NCBI RefSeq assembly: GCF_000423565.1
Contig: NZ_KE384038.1
Coordinates: 1-64,000 of the forward strand
DNA: 64,000 nucleotides
From: Runella zeae DSM 19591
GTDB taxonomy: Bacteria > Bacteroidota > Bacteroidia > Cytophagales > Spirosomataceae
Direction of reading: 5' to 3'
Shown one piece after another: positions 52,211-60,658 of this stretch. The position numbers and the translations under genes were made by a program. How positions within the stretch are numbered: position 1 is the stretch's first letter; each line of letters begins with the position of its first letter. The notes under the pieces were generated by a model. It was not told where the DNA came from. It searched no databases and was given only the letters and a program-made list of their open reading frames with translations.

Positions 52211-53119
52211 TTACATATCAGATTCGGGATTCCAAGAGGTATCTCCTCTTGCTCCGGCTTCTTCTTCTTCTTTGGCTTCTATTTCGGCTTCTTCCTTTTT
52301 GTTGCGTTCTACCCATCCTGATACCCAGATACTTACTTCATAAAGTAAAGTAAGAGGCATCGCCACCAATACCTGACTGAGTACATCAGGAGAAGGAGTA
52401 ATCACCGCTGCCAAAATCAAAATCACGACGAAAGCATGACGACGATATTCGCGCATGAAGCGTGGATTGAGGAAGCCAATTCGGGATAAAACAAACGCTA
52501 CTACGGGCAATTGGAAAGTGAGACCGCAAGCCAATGTGAGAATGGAAATCAAACCAATATAAGAGGTAATATCAAATTGGTTTTTGATGCTCGGGTCAAG
52601 TTGGAAATTAGCTAAAAAGTTGATAGCGAGAGGTGCTACAATATAATAACCAAACAGGACGCCCGATAAAAACAAGAATGTTACATAAAAAACGGCACCT
52701 CGGGCGGCTTTGCGTTCTGACGATTTGAGGCCGGGTTTGATAAAACGCCATACTTCCCAAAATGAATATGGAAAAGCAAACAACAAACCCAGTATTACTG
52801 AAGAAAGCAAGGCCATGGTAAACTGACCGGCCATTTCGCGACTTTGCAGCTCAAAATCTAATTTCTGAATACAAAGCCCTTCTGCTCCCGTAAAATCGGC
52901 TAATTTACACAGCATTCGATAGGTCCAGAAATCCCCCTTAGAAGGAGCTAAAATGATTTTATTGTAAATCTCTTCAATGTAGATGAAAGCAACAATGGTG
53001 AAAATAAGAATGGCGCCCACAGCTCTAATAACGTGCCAACGAAGTTCTTCGAGGTGCTCTATGAAGGTCATTTCATCACCGTTGGCTGATTCTTTTTCAA
53101 ATTCTTGGTCGAGTGGCAT
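52211..53119 (-). CDS. tatC: Sec-independent (Tat) translocase subunit TatC
   Basis: A 302-residue membrane protein with six transmembrane segments. TatC signatures include FIEHLEELRWHVIRAVG near the N-terminus, FWEVWRFIKPGLKSSERK in the first cytoplasmic loops, and VVAFVLSRIGFL and ITPSPDVLSQVLVAMPLTLLYEVSIWVS later, with a long acidic C-terminal tail rich in Glu. TatC binds twin-arginine signal peptides; the DUF1501 protein at 39.1 kb is one likely client. No tatA gene is in the window. Confidence 0.95.
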   Translation of the reverse strand: MPLDQEFEKESANGDEMTFIEHLEELRWHVIRAVGAILIFTIVAFIYIEEIYNKIILAPSKGDFWTYRMLCKLADFTGAEGLCIQKLDFELQSREMAGQFTMALLSSVILGLLFAFPYSFWEVWRFIKPGLKSSERKAARGAVFYVTFLFLSGVLFGYYIVAPLAINFLANFQLDPSIKNQFDITSYIGLISILTLACGLTFQLPVVAFVLSRIGFLNPRFMREYRRHAFVVILILAAVITPSPDVLSQVLVAMPLTLLYEVSIWVSGWVERNKKEEAEIEAKEEEEAGARGDTSWNPESDM

Positions 53120-53439
53120 TGGTTGTAAGTAAAATTTTTATTGAATGATATAGAGTCAGACTCTAATTGTATATGGGGGTGTAAGTACTTAAATAGACAA
53201 AGCTACTATGAACTTACGGCTTGGTTAGGTTCTATCTACTAATCTACAAAGGTACACGCTTAGACGTGTTTGTATTACAATTTCTTGAAAAATTAGATTC
53301 TGTTTTGGGCTTATGGCAGGTTTTTAGCATTTTTGAAACCAATTTGAGTCGCGATTTTAAAGAGATTTTGTTTGATTTTGAGAAAATATCCTTAAAACGT
53401 GAGCAAAAATCTTCCAAATTACCATAACAAAGAGAATTT
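53120..53439. other. 320-base gap upstream of tatC and the small membrane protein gene
   Basis: No convincing gene. On the minus strand two TAnnTTTG boxes are possible tatC promoters (TAGCTTTG at 53205-53198 and TACCTTTG at 53254-53247). A REP-like variant lies at 53244-53269: CTACAAAGGT followed by the hairpin ACACG-CTTAGA-CGTGT. The plus-strand frame 53221-53427 (68 codons) overlaps this hairpin and shows no family features. Confidence 0.4.
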
Positions 53440-53862
53440 ATGGCCAACCTTCCCAAAAATATACTAACTTTTGAGGAACCCTTTGGAGATACCAACGGTC
53501 GTAAAATCGAACTGAAGGACACTTCTGAAGGCTATCGTCAATTGCTGGAAGAAAAATTTGAAGATATAAAAGCCAACGCCAGCCACATTGGGCAGCAGGC
53601 ATTAGTCATTGGGGGAATTATTTCGGCAGTATATTTGCTATTAGAAGCAGTATTGCCAGATGAAGAACCCGAGCCTCGCGCTAGCGAAATCAATAGAGCC
53701 CCCGTGGTGATTGAGCATCGTGAACACAAAGCATCGTGGCTTACAAAGGCCGTAACCTCTTATGCCTTAACGTGGGCATTGGGAGTGGCTCGGCAAAAAT
53801 TAATTGATTTTTTGGCCGCACAGCAAAATAGGGATGAAGTCAAAAATACGCACGAAACTTAG
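53440..53862 (+). CDS. Hypothetical protein with one membrane segment
   Basis: A 140-residue protein of unknown function. Residues about 52-70 form a hydrophobic helix (ALVIGGIISAVYLLLEAVL), and a second amphipathic segment (about 103-115) is weakly hydrophobic. The N-terminal 50 residues are charged and the middle (EPEPRASE) is acidic. Its last 29 bases overlap the start of the GGGP synthase gene, so the two are translationally coupled. A link to membrane lipids is possible by position only. Confidence 0.7.
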   Translation: MANLPKNILTFEEPFGDTNGRKIELKDTSEGYRQLLEEKFEDIKANASHIGQQALVIGGIISAVYLLLEAVLPDEEPEPRASEINRAPVVIEHREHKASWLTKAVTSYALTWALGVARQKLIDFLAAQQNRDEVKNTHET

Positions 53863-54598
53863 AAATAATTTCCAACAAGGGCGAAAATCATTCGCCGTAT
53901 TGCTCGACCCTGATAAGGTGGAGCTTTCTTCGTTTCCGTTTATGTTGGCGGAGAGTGTTAGGTACGGAGTAGATTTCTTTTTTGTTGGGGGCAGTCTCAT
54001 CACACGGTATGCCGCCGATGAGATCATTGCGGCTATTCACAAACATACCCATATTCCCGCTATTCTTTTTCCCGGAAACAGCCTGCATATAGAGCCTTCG
54101 GCAGATGCTATTTTGTTTTTGTCGCTTATTTCTGGCCGCAATCCCGACTTGCTTATTGGGCAGCACGTGGTGGCAGCACCTTTGCTCAAGCGTAGCAACT
54201 TAGAAGTTCTGCCTACGGGCTATATGTTGGTCGAAAGTGGCCGATCTACTACTGTTTCTTATATTAGCAATACCACTCCTATTCCACATGACAAGCCGTC
54301 GGTAGCAGCTTGCACCGCAATGGCCGGAGAGCTGTTGGGATTGCAATTGATGTATTTGGATGCCGGCAGTGGCGCCCAAAACCCCGTTTCGCCAGAGATG
54401 ATTGCGGCAGTACGTAAATCGGTAGATACGCCAATCATTGTAGGGGGCGGTATCAATTCGGTAGCAAAAGCCCAAGCTGCTTTAGAAGCAGGTGCTGATG
54501 TGATTGTAGTGGGGAATGGTATCGAAAAAAATCCCGACCTTCTTCCCGAATTAGCACAGGCTGTGAGGGCCTTTAATGAAAAAGTGACGGCGATTTAG
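53834..54598 (+). CDS. Geranylgeranylglyceryl/heptaprenylglyceryl phosphate synthase
   Basis: A 254-residue TIM-barrel prenyltransferase starting at the ATG at 53834 (an earlier start is 30 bases upstream in the overlap). Motifs include FAVLLDPDKVE, DFFFVGGSLITR, ILFPGNS, YMLVESGRSTTVSY, YLDAGSGAQNPVSPEMI and PIIVGGGINSVAKAQAALEAGADVIVVGNGIE (in parts), as in archaeal GGGPS and PcrB. The enzyme joins a polyprenyl diphosphate to sn-glycerol-1-phosphate through an ether bond. Bacteroidota are known to have such enzymes, although their lipid product role is poorly understood. G1P dehydrogenase is not seen here. Confidence 0.93.
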   Translation: MKSKIRTKLRNNFQQGRKSFAVLLDPDKVELSSFPFMLAESVRYGVDFFFVGGSLITRYAADEIIAAIHKHTHIPAILFPGNSLHIEPSADAILFLSLISGRNPDLLIGQHVVAAPLLKRSNLEVLPTGYMLVESGRSTTVSYISNTTPIPHDKPSVAACTAMAGELLGLQLMYLDAGSGAQNPVSPEMIAAVRKSVDTPIIVGGGINSVAKAQAALEAGADVIVVGNGIEKNPDLLPELAQAVRAFNEKVTAI

Positions 54599-54615
54599 AG
54601 CCCCTTTTGTGGTCG

Positions 54616-56160
54616 TCACTTATTTTCAGAAGCTTTCCCTTTTTTTAGGTCTTCTTTATCGGGGCGTGGAGCGCTAGGGTCATAAGAAAGTTTATTGATA
54701 TAAAATACCTCCCTTGGGGCTCCTATCCATTTTTCGCTACCGATTTTTTGATACCCATAGGCTAAAAAATACCTATCGTACCAAGCGGCCAAAAGTCCTT
54801 TCTCATTGTCTACGATGCGTTCGCCTTCATCGCTGGTTTTGATTTCAAATTCTTCTTTTTCACGGATTACTTTGTTTTTATCGATTACCTCGGTATGGAT
54901 TTTGCCGTCTTTGGGATAACCCAAAACCAACAACCCTTCTTGGCGACTAACTTGTACCATCGGTAAGAGTTCGATGCTTTCGACATTTTCGAGAGCAAAA
55001 CAATTGTCCCAGAGAAGATTACCGCTTTTGTCGAAACCACACACTATGGCATGGGTATATCTGAAGCCGTCAAATTCACGGTTGTTGTTACGCGGCATGT
55101 TGCTATAGTAGATGGTGCCATTTTTGTAAATAGGATAATACACCTCCGCAACTAGGACAAATTCGTCTTCATTCTGCATAATATCATGCACCAATAGGCG
55201 ATACCGAAATTTAGGTTCTTTGCCTTCTTCTTTGCGCTTGGAGATTTTTTCTACTACTTTTTGCTTACGCTTGGGTTTGAGGTAATTGAAAAAATTTTCG
55301 AGTTTCGAAAAATCTACCCATTGGAGTTTTTCGGGTTCGGAGTCTTTGATGCGCGAAAAATACAGCCCCTGCGAATATTGAGTACAACCCTGAGCATAGT
55401 TTCCGACGATGAGCGAAGAAGCTTCATCGAGAGGTAATATTTTACCCGAAATCAAGCCATTGTTGTCTTCAAAAGGCATGGTAGTGGTTTTGAGAAGTTT
55501 ACCTTCATAAGAGTAAGTTTTGATAGTAAACTGACAATTGCCCCGTTTCATGGTATAAAGCAATACATTGAGTTGATTGCGTTTTTCGTCGAGTTCGATA
55601 TTGCTGATTTCGGTATTGCTGCTATAGAGATAGGGAAGTGCTTTGATGCTTTTATCAAAAAACGAAAAAGCCATTACCACAGGTCTACTATGGTGATAGC
55701 CTCCAATAAAAGCCATGTTGCCTAAGACTTTGAAATGCACAATATCGGCTCGGGTGAGTAGGTCACCTTTGAAGGTTTCGATTTCTCCATTTTGCAAGTC
55801 TACCCGCAGTACGCTTACTTTTTCGCTGTCTGTTTCCTGCAAAAGCCAAAAAAGATACTGGTGATTATGATAGGTCTTGAGCGGGTGCAAATCATAAGGA
55901 ATTTTATAATCCGTAGTCCATTGTTGTTTGAGGGCGTTGTCGAAGCGATAGAATGTCCATTTTTCGGTGCCGTAATACTCTTCTTTCCGTTGTGTGACCA
56001 AAATTCCACCCTTATCCAAAGGAGTAACGTCGAAGTACTCGTCTCCATTTTGATTTACTTTAAATTCTAAACGCACGGATTGCTCAAGTTGAGCATTGGC
56101 TCGAAAAGAGAAGGCTAGGATTCCTACCCATATCAGGATTAAATATTTTGAAGGCTTCAT
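54616..56160 (-). CDS. Hypothetical secreted protein
   Basis: A 514-residue protein with a signal peptide (MKPSKYLILIWVGILAFSF, cut near AQ at residue 24). The mature part is beta-rich and has repeated short strands with Lys/Arg and aromatic residues, perhaps a propeller; a charged helical insert lies near residues 290-315 (KRKQKVVEKISKRKEEGKE). I do not recognise a family. It ends in a lysine-rich tail. It is convergent with the GGGP synthase gene and appears monocistronic; the 281-base gap upstream (56161-56441) holds only the argS promoter region. Confidence 0.75.
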   Translation of the reverse strand: MKPSKYLILIWVGILAFSFRANAQLEQSVRLEFKVNQNGDEYFDVTPLDKGGILVTQRKEEYYGTEKWTFYRFDNALKQQWTTDYKIPYDLHPLKTYHNHQYLFWLLQETDSEKVSVLRVDLQNGEIETFKGDLLTRADIVHFKVLGNMAFIGGYHHSRPVVMAFSFFDKSIKALPYLYSSNTEISNIELDEKRNQLNVLLYTMKRGNCQFTIKTYSYEGKLLKTTTMPFEDNNGLISGKILPLDEASSLIVGNYAQGCTQYSQGLYFSRIKDSEPEKLQWVDFSKLENFFNYLKPKRKQKVVEKISKRKEEGKEPKFRYRLLVHDIMQNEDEFVLVAEVYYPIYKNGTIYYSNMPRNNNREFDGFRYTHAIVCGFDKSGNLLWDNCFALENVESIELLPMVQVSRQEGLLVLGYPKDGKIHTEVIDKNKVIREKEEFEIKTSDEGERIVDNEKGLLAAWYDRYFLAYGYQKIGSEKWIGAPREVFYINKLSYDPSAPRPDKEDLKKGKASENK

Positions 56161-56330
56161 TTCTTGACTGTTAAGTGCTGTCGCACAGTTGATTGCTCTT
56201 TTTTGACTTTAAGCGGGGCTCACTCTGAGAGAAAAGTAACCATTTTTAATCTCCAATCTTCTTTATTACCAGTAAGAATGTGAAGTTACGAAAATACTGT
56301 TAAATTGTGAATTGCTTCCCGAAATTGAAG

Positions 56331-56338
56331 TACTTTTG
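56331..56338 (+). promoter_or_regulatory. -7 promoter element before argS
   Basis: TACTTTTG matches TAnnTTTG, 103 bases before the argS ATG. TTG triplets lie 16 and 23 bases upstream, neither at the preferred 19-20, so this is tentative. Confidence 0.3.
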
Positions 56339-56441
56339 CCAAATTTCTTGAAGAAGGATTTATCTTTTTGATTAAAAAACAGCAAACTCTGTTTTTTTTC
56401 TTTCTTTACTGGCTCATAGTTAGATAGTTAACTTATTTATC

Positions 56442-58220
56442 ATGCAATTAGAAGCAATCATTCAGGAGCATATTCAAAAGGCTCTAAAGGAGATCTATAA
56501 CGTTGAAGAAAACCAGATAGCTCTTCAGCCCACCAAAAAAGACTTTGAGGGTTTTTATACATTTGTAACCTTCCCTTATACCAAAAGTTTAAGAAAACCT
56601 CCTGTCGAAATTGGGAATGCTATTGGGGAATATTTACTTGAAAAATCGGGTATTGTAAGTAGTTTTAATGTAGTGCAAGGTTTTTTGAACTTGAGTATTG
56701 CGGACGAAGCTTGGGTAAAAGCCCTCAACGAACTTGCGCTTGATGCTGATTTTGGTTTTTGGCCGGTCAATGGCAAGTCGGTAATGGTTGAATTTTCTTC
56801 ACCAAATACCAATAAGCCGCTTCACTTAGGGCATTTAAGAAATAATTTCTTGGGAGATTCGGTATCTCGTATCCTAAAAGCCAGTGGATATGAAGTAGTA
56901 AAAGCTTGCTTGGTCAACGACCGTGGGATTCATATCTGCAAGTCGATGTTGGCCTATGCAAAGCTAGGAGAAGGAGAGACGCCCCAAAGCTCAGGAATCA
57001 AAGGCGACCATTTGATTGGGAAGTACTATGTATTGTTTGACAAAGAATATAAACGTCAGATTGAGGCTTTAGTGGCTGAGGGCGTTTCAAAAGAAGAGGC
57101 TGAGAAAAAAGCGCCTTGGATGGTAGAAGCCCAAGAGTTGCTGCGTAAATGGGAGCAGGGAGATTCGGAGACGGTGGCACTTTGGAAGCAGATGAACGAA
57201 TGGGTCTACGCTGGTTTTAATGATACCTATCAAAAAATAGGCGTGAGTTTCGACAAAACTTACTACGAATCAAATACTTATTTGTTGGGTAAAGATGTAG
57301 TCGAAGAAGGGTTAGAGAAGGGCGTTTTCTTTCGTAAAGACGACAATTCAGTATGGATTGATTTGACAGAGGACGGCCTTGACCAAAAACTCGTACTAAG
57401 AGGTGATGGCACTTCGGTGTACATGACGCAGGATTTGGGTACTACCGACCTCAAATTCCAAGACTTTCACAACGACAAATCGATTTGGGTGGTGGGCAAT
57501 GAACAAGACTATCATTTTCAAGTTTTGTTTGCGATTTTGAAGCGTTTGGGGCGTACATATGCTGAAGGATGTCATCACCTAAGCTATGGAATGGTAGACT
57601 TGCCTACTGGTAAAATGAAATCTCGCGAGGGTACCGTGGTAGATGCTGATGATTTGATTCAAGAAATGGCCTCTACCGCCGAAACCCGTACCCGCGAGCT
57701 TGGCAAAATTGAAGATTTTAATAGCGAAGAAGCCCAACAGCTTTATCACACGCTTGCTTTAGGAGCTTTAAAATATTTCTTATTGAAAGTGGATCCAAAG
57801 AAGCGAATGCTCTTTAATCCAGAAGAATCGGTTGATTTTCAGGGGCATACTGGGCCTTTTATTCAATATACCTATGTGCGGATTCGGTCGGTGATGCGCA
57901 AAGCAGACCAGCAAAATATTGAGCTTGTAAAAGCTGCTTCGGTGGTTTCGTTGGCAAAAATAGAACAAGAGATTATTTTCCATTTGGCCGATTTTCCGAG
58001 CAAAGTAGCCGATGCGGCGCGTGATTATTCGCCAGCCTTGATTTCACAGTATGTCTATGAATTGGCCAAACTATACAATCACTTATGGGCTGAAGTATCG
58101 GTACTGAATGAGCCTGATGAATCCCTAAAATATTTTAGAATTTTGCTCTCAAAAGCGGTAGGAGATACCATCAAAAAATCGCTTGACCTCATGGGTATTG
58201 GAGTGCCAGAACGAATGTAA
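56442..58220 (+). CDS. argS: Arginyl-tRNA synthetase
   Basis: A 592-residue class I aminoacyl-tRNA synthetase. The HIGH motif is HLGH (residues 128-131) in SSPNTNKPLHLGHLRNNF, and the KMSKS site is the ArgRS form GKMKSREGT. The N-terminal 110 residues are the ArgRS-specific tRNA-binding domain and the C-terminal 120 residues form the DALR anticodon-binding domain. It attaches arginine to tRNA-Arg and needs the tRNA for activation. Full length; no unusual insertion. It is followed by a repeat-rich gap and a bidirectional terminator. Confidence 0.97.
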   Translation: MQLEAIIQEHIQKALKEIYNVEENQIALQPTKKDFEGFYTFVTFPYTKSLRKPPVEIGNAIGEYLLEKSGIVSSFNVVQGFLNLSIADEAWVKALNELALDADFGFWPVNGKSVMVEFSSPNTNKPLHLGHLRNNFLGDSVSRILKASGYEVVKACLVNDRGIHICKSMLAYAKLGEGETPQSSGIKGDHLIGKYYVLFDKEYKRQIEALVAEGVSKEEAEKKAPWMVEAQELLRKWEQGDSETVALWKQMNEWVYAGFNDTYQKIGVSFDKTYYESNTYLLGKDVVEEGLEKGVFFRKDDNSVWIDLTEDGLDQKLVLRGDGTSVYMTQDLGTTDLKFQDFHNDKSIWVVGNEQDYHFQVLFAILKRLGRTYAEGCHHLSYGMVDLPTGKMKSREGTVVDADDLIQEMASTAETRTRELGKIEDFNSEEAQQLYHTLALGALKYFLLKVDPKKRMLFNPEESVDFQGHTGPFIQYTYVRIRSVMRKADQQNIELVKAASVVSLAKIEQEIIFHLADFPSKVADAARDYSPALISQYVYELAKLYNHLWAEVSVLNEPDESLKYFRILLSKAVGDTIKKSLDLMGIGVPERM

Positions 58221-58266
58221 ACAAACATGAGTTATCTCCCAGCTAGCATACAAAAGTTGCTAGATG

Positions 58267-58457
58267 GAGGCTCAAAGTTTGTAGCTAACAAGGTTTAGGT
58301 TTGACTTCTCCGAAGTCGTTGGTGTGAGGCTGAAAATCTCATGCTACAAAGGTTAGGCTTCTGCGAAGCTATTCTTTCATGCCAGGATTTTGCCTCGGAG
58401 AGGCTCAATGTTTGTAGCTAACAAGTCCCACAAAAAACAAATGACTTCGGAGAAGTC
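58267..58457. repeat. REP-like hairpin cluster with inverted and direct copies
   Basis: Four small hairpins with three-base loops: GACTTC-TCC-GAAGTC (58303-58317), GCTTC-TGC-GAAGC (58357-58369), GCCTC-GGA-GAGGC (58392-58404) and GACTTC-GGA-GAAGTC (58443-58457). The first and last with their TTT flank form an exact 18-base inverted repeat. A 26-base direct repeat (GAGGCTCAA then GTTTGTAGCTAACAAG) is at 58267-58292 and 58400-58425 (25/26). The second hairpin is preceded by CTACAAAGGTTA and, read on the minus strand, the third by CTACAAACATTGA, similar to CTACAAATATTAC of the 11.5-kb cluster. Confidence 0.75.
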
Positions 58458-58485
58458 AAACATAAGCTCAATTGAATAGATAAGC

Positions 58486-58547
58486 AAAAAACCTTCTGTT
58501 TGCATTTGAGAGTTTGTATCTACTCAAATAGCATCAGAAGGTTTTTT
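58486..58547. terminator. Bidirectional terminator between argS and comB
   Basis: AAAAAACCTTCTG (58486-58498) pairs perfectly over 13 bp with 58535-58547; inside it ATTTGAG and CTCAAAT form a second 7-bp stem. Terminal A and T runs suit both transcription directions. Confidence 0.85.
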
Positions 58548-58592
58548 GAATCATCTAAATTCAGGATGACTTATGTTTAAAAAGTACGGTTG

Positions 58593-59300
58593 TTACAAAT
58601 TGACTAAAGTACTTCCTCTTAATACGGGCACTACATCATACAAATCTTTTTGAAGACAATATGCGATGTCTTTCTGAATGCCTAGCCGTTGTAATCGACG
58701 CACATGCGAGGAGTTGGATACATAGCCAATCAAATCATTTTGAGCTTGTTGATACGCTCTCATAGCCATCAAAGCACTGTCTTCGGCGATGATATAATCT
58801 TCTTTGAGGGCTTCGACCAAAGCACCCGCAAACAAAGTATCTTCTAAATTGACACGGCCTTTCCAGCCTGCACAAAGCACGAGTATATCGTAAGGCTGTG
58901 CTTGTAGATAATTGGCCACTGCCCCTAGATTAAGAAAGGCACCTATGAGTACTTTTACCGCGGAGGATTTAGCTTTGGTGATAGAAAGTGTACCATTGGT
59001 AGTCGTCATAGCGATATTAGCCCCGATCAGTTGGTCGTCCATATAGCTAAAAGGGGAATTGTCGAGGTCAAATCCTTCTACCTTCATGGCGTTTCGTTCG
59101 GCGGCGGCGATGTACCCTTTTTGTTGGAGGGCGTAGCATTCTTCGACGGTAGCTACTGGCGTAATGCTCCCTACACCATAAGCTAAGCCTGTGACCATGC
59201 AAGACGTGGCGCGAAAAATATCGGTGACAACTACAATACTATTATCAATCTTGTGAAGATGTAATAAATCAGGGGTAAGACAAACGTCAATAGATTTCAT
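58593..59300 (-). CDS. comB: 2-phosphosulfolactate phosphatase
   Basis: A 235-residue ComB-family phosphatase: VTDIFRATSCMVTGLAYG near the N-terminus, MTTTNGTLSITKAK, LVLCAGWKGRVNLEDTLFAG (split) and a C-terminal DIAYCLQKDLYDVVPVL stretch. ComB hydrolyses 2-phosphosulfolactate to sulfolactate, a step of coenzyme M synthesis in methanogens; many bacteria keep ComB without the rest. ComA and ComC are not in this window. It follows gcvT on the same strand after 67 bases, possibly in one transcript. Confidence 0.9.
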   Translation of the reverse strand: MKSIDVCLTPDLLHLHKIDNSIVVVTDIFRATSCMVTGLAYGVGSITPVATVEECYALQQKGYIAAAERNAMKVEGFDLDNSPFSYMDDQLIGANIAMTTTNGTLSITKAKSSAVKVLIGAFLNLGAVANYLQAQPYDILVLCAGWKGRVNLEDTLFAGALVEALKEDYIIAEDSALMAMRAYQQAQNDLIGYVSNSSHVRRLQRLGIQKDIAYCLQKDLYDVVPVLRGSTLVNL

Positions 59301-59367
59301 ATTTTCTTTTTAAAAACAAACAAAACCTTTAGAAGGAACTAGCTTGTGAAATCATTTCATTTTGGGA

Positions 59368-60468
59368 TTAAACCGTGGGTTTCACAAAAGGAAGTTTTAC
59401 TACTTGAGCCTTCAACAGCTTGTCGCGCACCTTTACGAAAATCTCACTTCCTGCTTTGCTATAGCCAATAGGTACGTATCCTAAGCCAATACCCTTAGAT
59501 AAGGTAGGAGACTGAGTGCCAGAAGTCACATAGCCTATGGTGTTGCCTTCGGCATCACAGAGTTCATAGTGGCTCCGAGGAATTCCCCTATCAATCATTT
59601 CAAAACCTACTAGTTTGCGTTGAAGACCGGCTTGTTTTTGTTGGAGAAGAGCCTCAGAGTTAGTGAAGTTTTTGGTAAATTTCGTAACCCACCCTAGACC
59701 GGCTTCGAGTGGAGAGGTGACATCATCTATGTCGTTGCCATACAAGCAGTAGCCCATTTCTAAACGTAGCGTATCTCGCGCCCCAAGACCGATAGGTTTT
59801 ATGTCAAAAGGTTTGCCTGCTTCGAAGATGTGATGCCATACATGAAGGGCTTGATGCTTGGGGATGTACAACTCAAAACCTCCCGCACCAGTGTAGCCTG
59901 TAGCAGAAATGATAATATCTGACAATCCTGCGAAATTCCCTTTTTGGAAAGTGTAGTATTCCATTTCCGAGAGGTTGATAGGCGTTAGCTTTTGCAAAGC
60001 TTCGGCGGCTTTAGGCCCTTGTACCGCAAAAAGGCAAAGGTCGTCAGAAGCATTAATCATCAGTACCCCTTCGGTATTGTGTTTTTCAATCCAGTTCCAA
60101 TCTTTCTCTATATTCGAGGCGTTGACGACCAAAAAATACTCTTCAGCGTCGATACGATATACCAATAAGTCATCTACGGCTCCTCCTTCATTGTTGGGCA
60201 AATAGCTATACTGAATTTTGCCGTCTACCAACACCGAGGCATCATTGGCCGATACCCGCTGAATGAGGTCAAGTGCTTTGGGACCTTTTAAAATAAATTC
60301 TCCCATGTGCGAAACATCAAAAACCCCCACTCCATTCCGAACACAGTGATGTTCTTCTAAATCAGACGAATAGCGTACGGGCATCATAAATCCAGCAAAG
60401 GGTACCATCTTTGCCCCTAAAGTTTGATGTAAATTGTGAAGAGGAACGGTTTTGTGTTGTTCTGTCAT
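59368..60468 (-). CDS. gcvT: Aminomethyltransferase, T protein of glycine cleavage
   Basis: A 366-residue folate-dependent enzyme. It has [35 protein letters not shown], the folate-site region [10 protein letters not shown] and [18 protein letters not shown] (each a GcvT signature). It takes the aminomethyl group from GcvH, releases ammonia and makes methylene-tetrahydrofolate. The P-protein gene is at 33 kb on the other strand and GcvH is absent from the window, so the genes are unlinked. A -7 box lies 29 bases upstream. Confidence 0.97.
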   Translation of the reverse strand: MTEQHKTVPLHNLHQTLGAKMVPFAGFMMPVRYSSDLEEHHCVRNGVGVFDVSHMGEFILKGPKALDLIQRVSANDASVLVDGKIQYSYLPNNEGGAVDDLLVYRIDAEEYFLVVNASNIEKDWNWIEKHNTEGVLMINASDDLCLFAVQGPKAAEALQKLTPINLSEMEYYTFQKGNFAGLSDIIISATGYTGAGGFELYIPKHQALHVWHHIFEAGKPFDIKPIGLGARDTLRLEMGYCLYGNDIDDVTSPLEAGLGWVTKFTKNFTNSEALLQQKQAGLQRKLVGFEMIDRGIPRSHYELCDAEGNTIGYVTSGTQSPTLSKGIGLGYVPIGYSKAGSEIFVKVRDKLLKAQVVKLPFVKPTV

Positions 60469-60496
60469 GATTGGTCTATTAGAAAATGAAATAGTG

Positions 60497-60504
60497 CAAA
60501 GATA
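60497..60504 (-). promoter_or_regulatory. -7 promoter element for gcvT
   Basis: On the minus strand this reads TATCTTTG (TAnnTTTG), 28 bases before the gcvT ATG. No -33 TTG at the expected spacing. Confidence 0.35.
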
Positions 60505-60658
60505 GTAGTTCCTGCAAAGCTATTCGCCATATTGGAAGCTTGTAGAAGATTTTTGTCACAAATCATGTTTTGGGAGCTGCCTTAAATCTTACTTATATCT
60601 GCATATTTACTAGAAGTTTTTATTTACTTTTGTCTTATACTCAAGCTTTTAGGGTAAA

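Larger units (their letters stand above)
58221..58592. other. 372-base convergent gap between argS and comB
   Basis: No gene. It contains a REP-like repeat cluster (58267-58457) and a strong bidirectional terminator (58486-58547), listed separately. Confidence 0.7.

Noticed and set aside
53221-53427. A 68-codon plus-strand frame and a 92-codon minus-strand frame between tatC and the small membrane protein gene
   Set aside because: Neither has a recognisable motif; the region has promoter boxes and a repeat-like hairpin instead.
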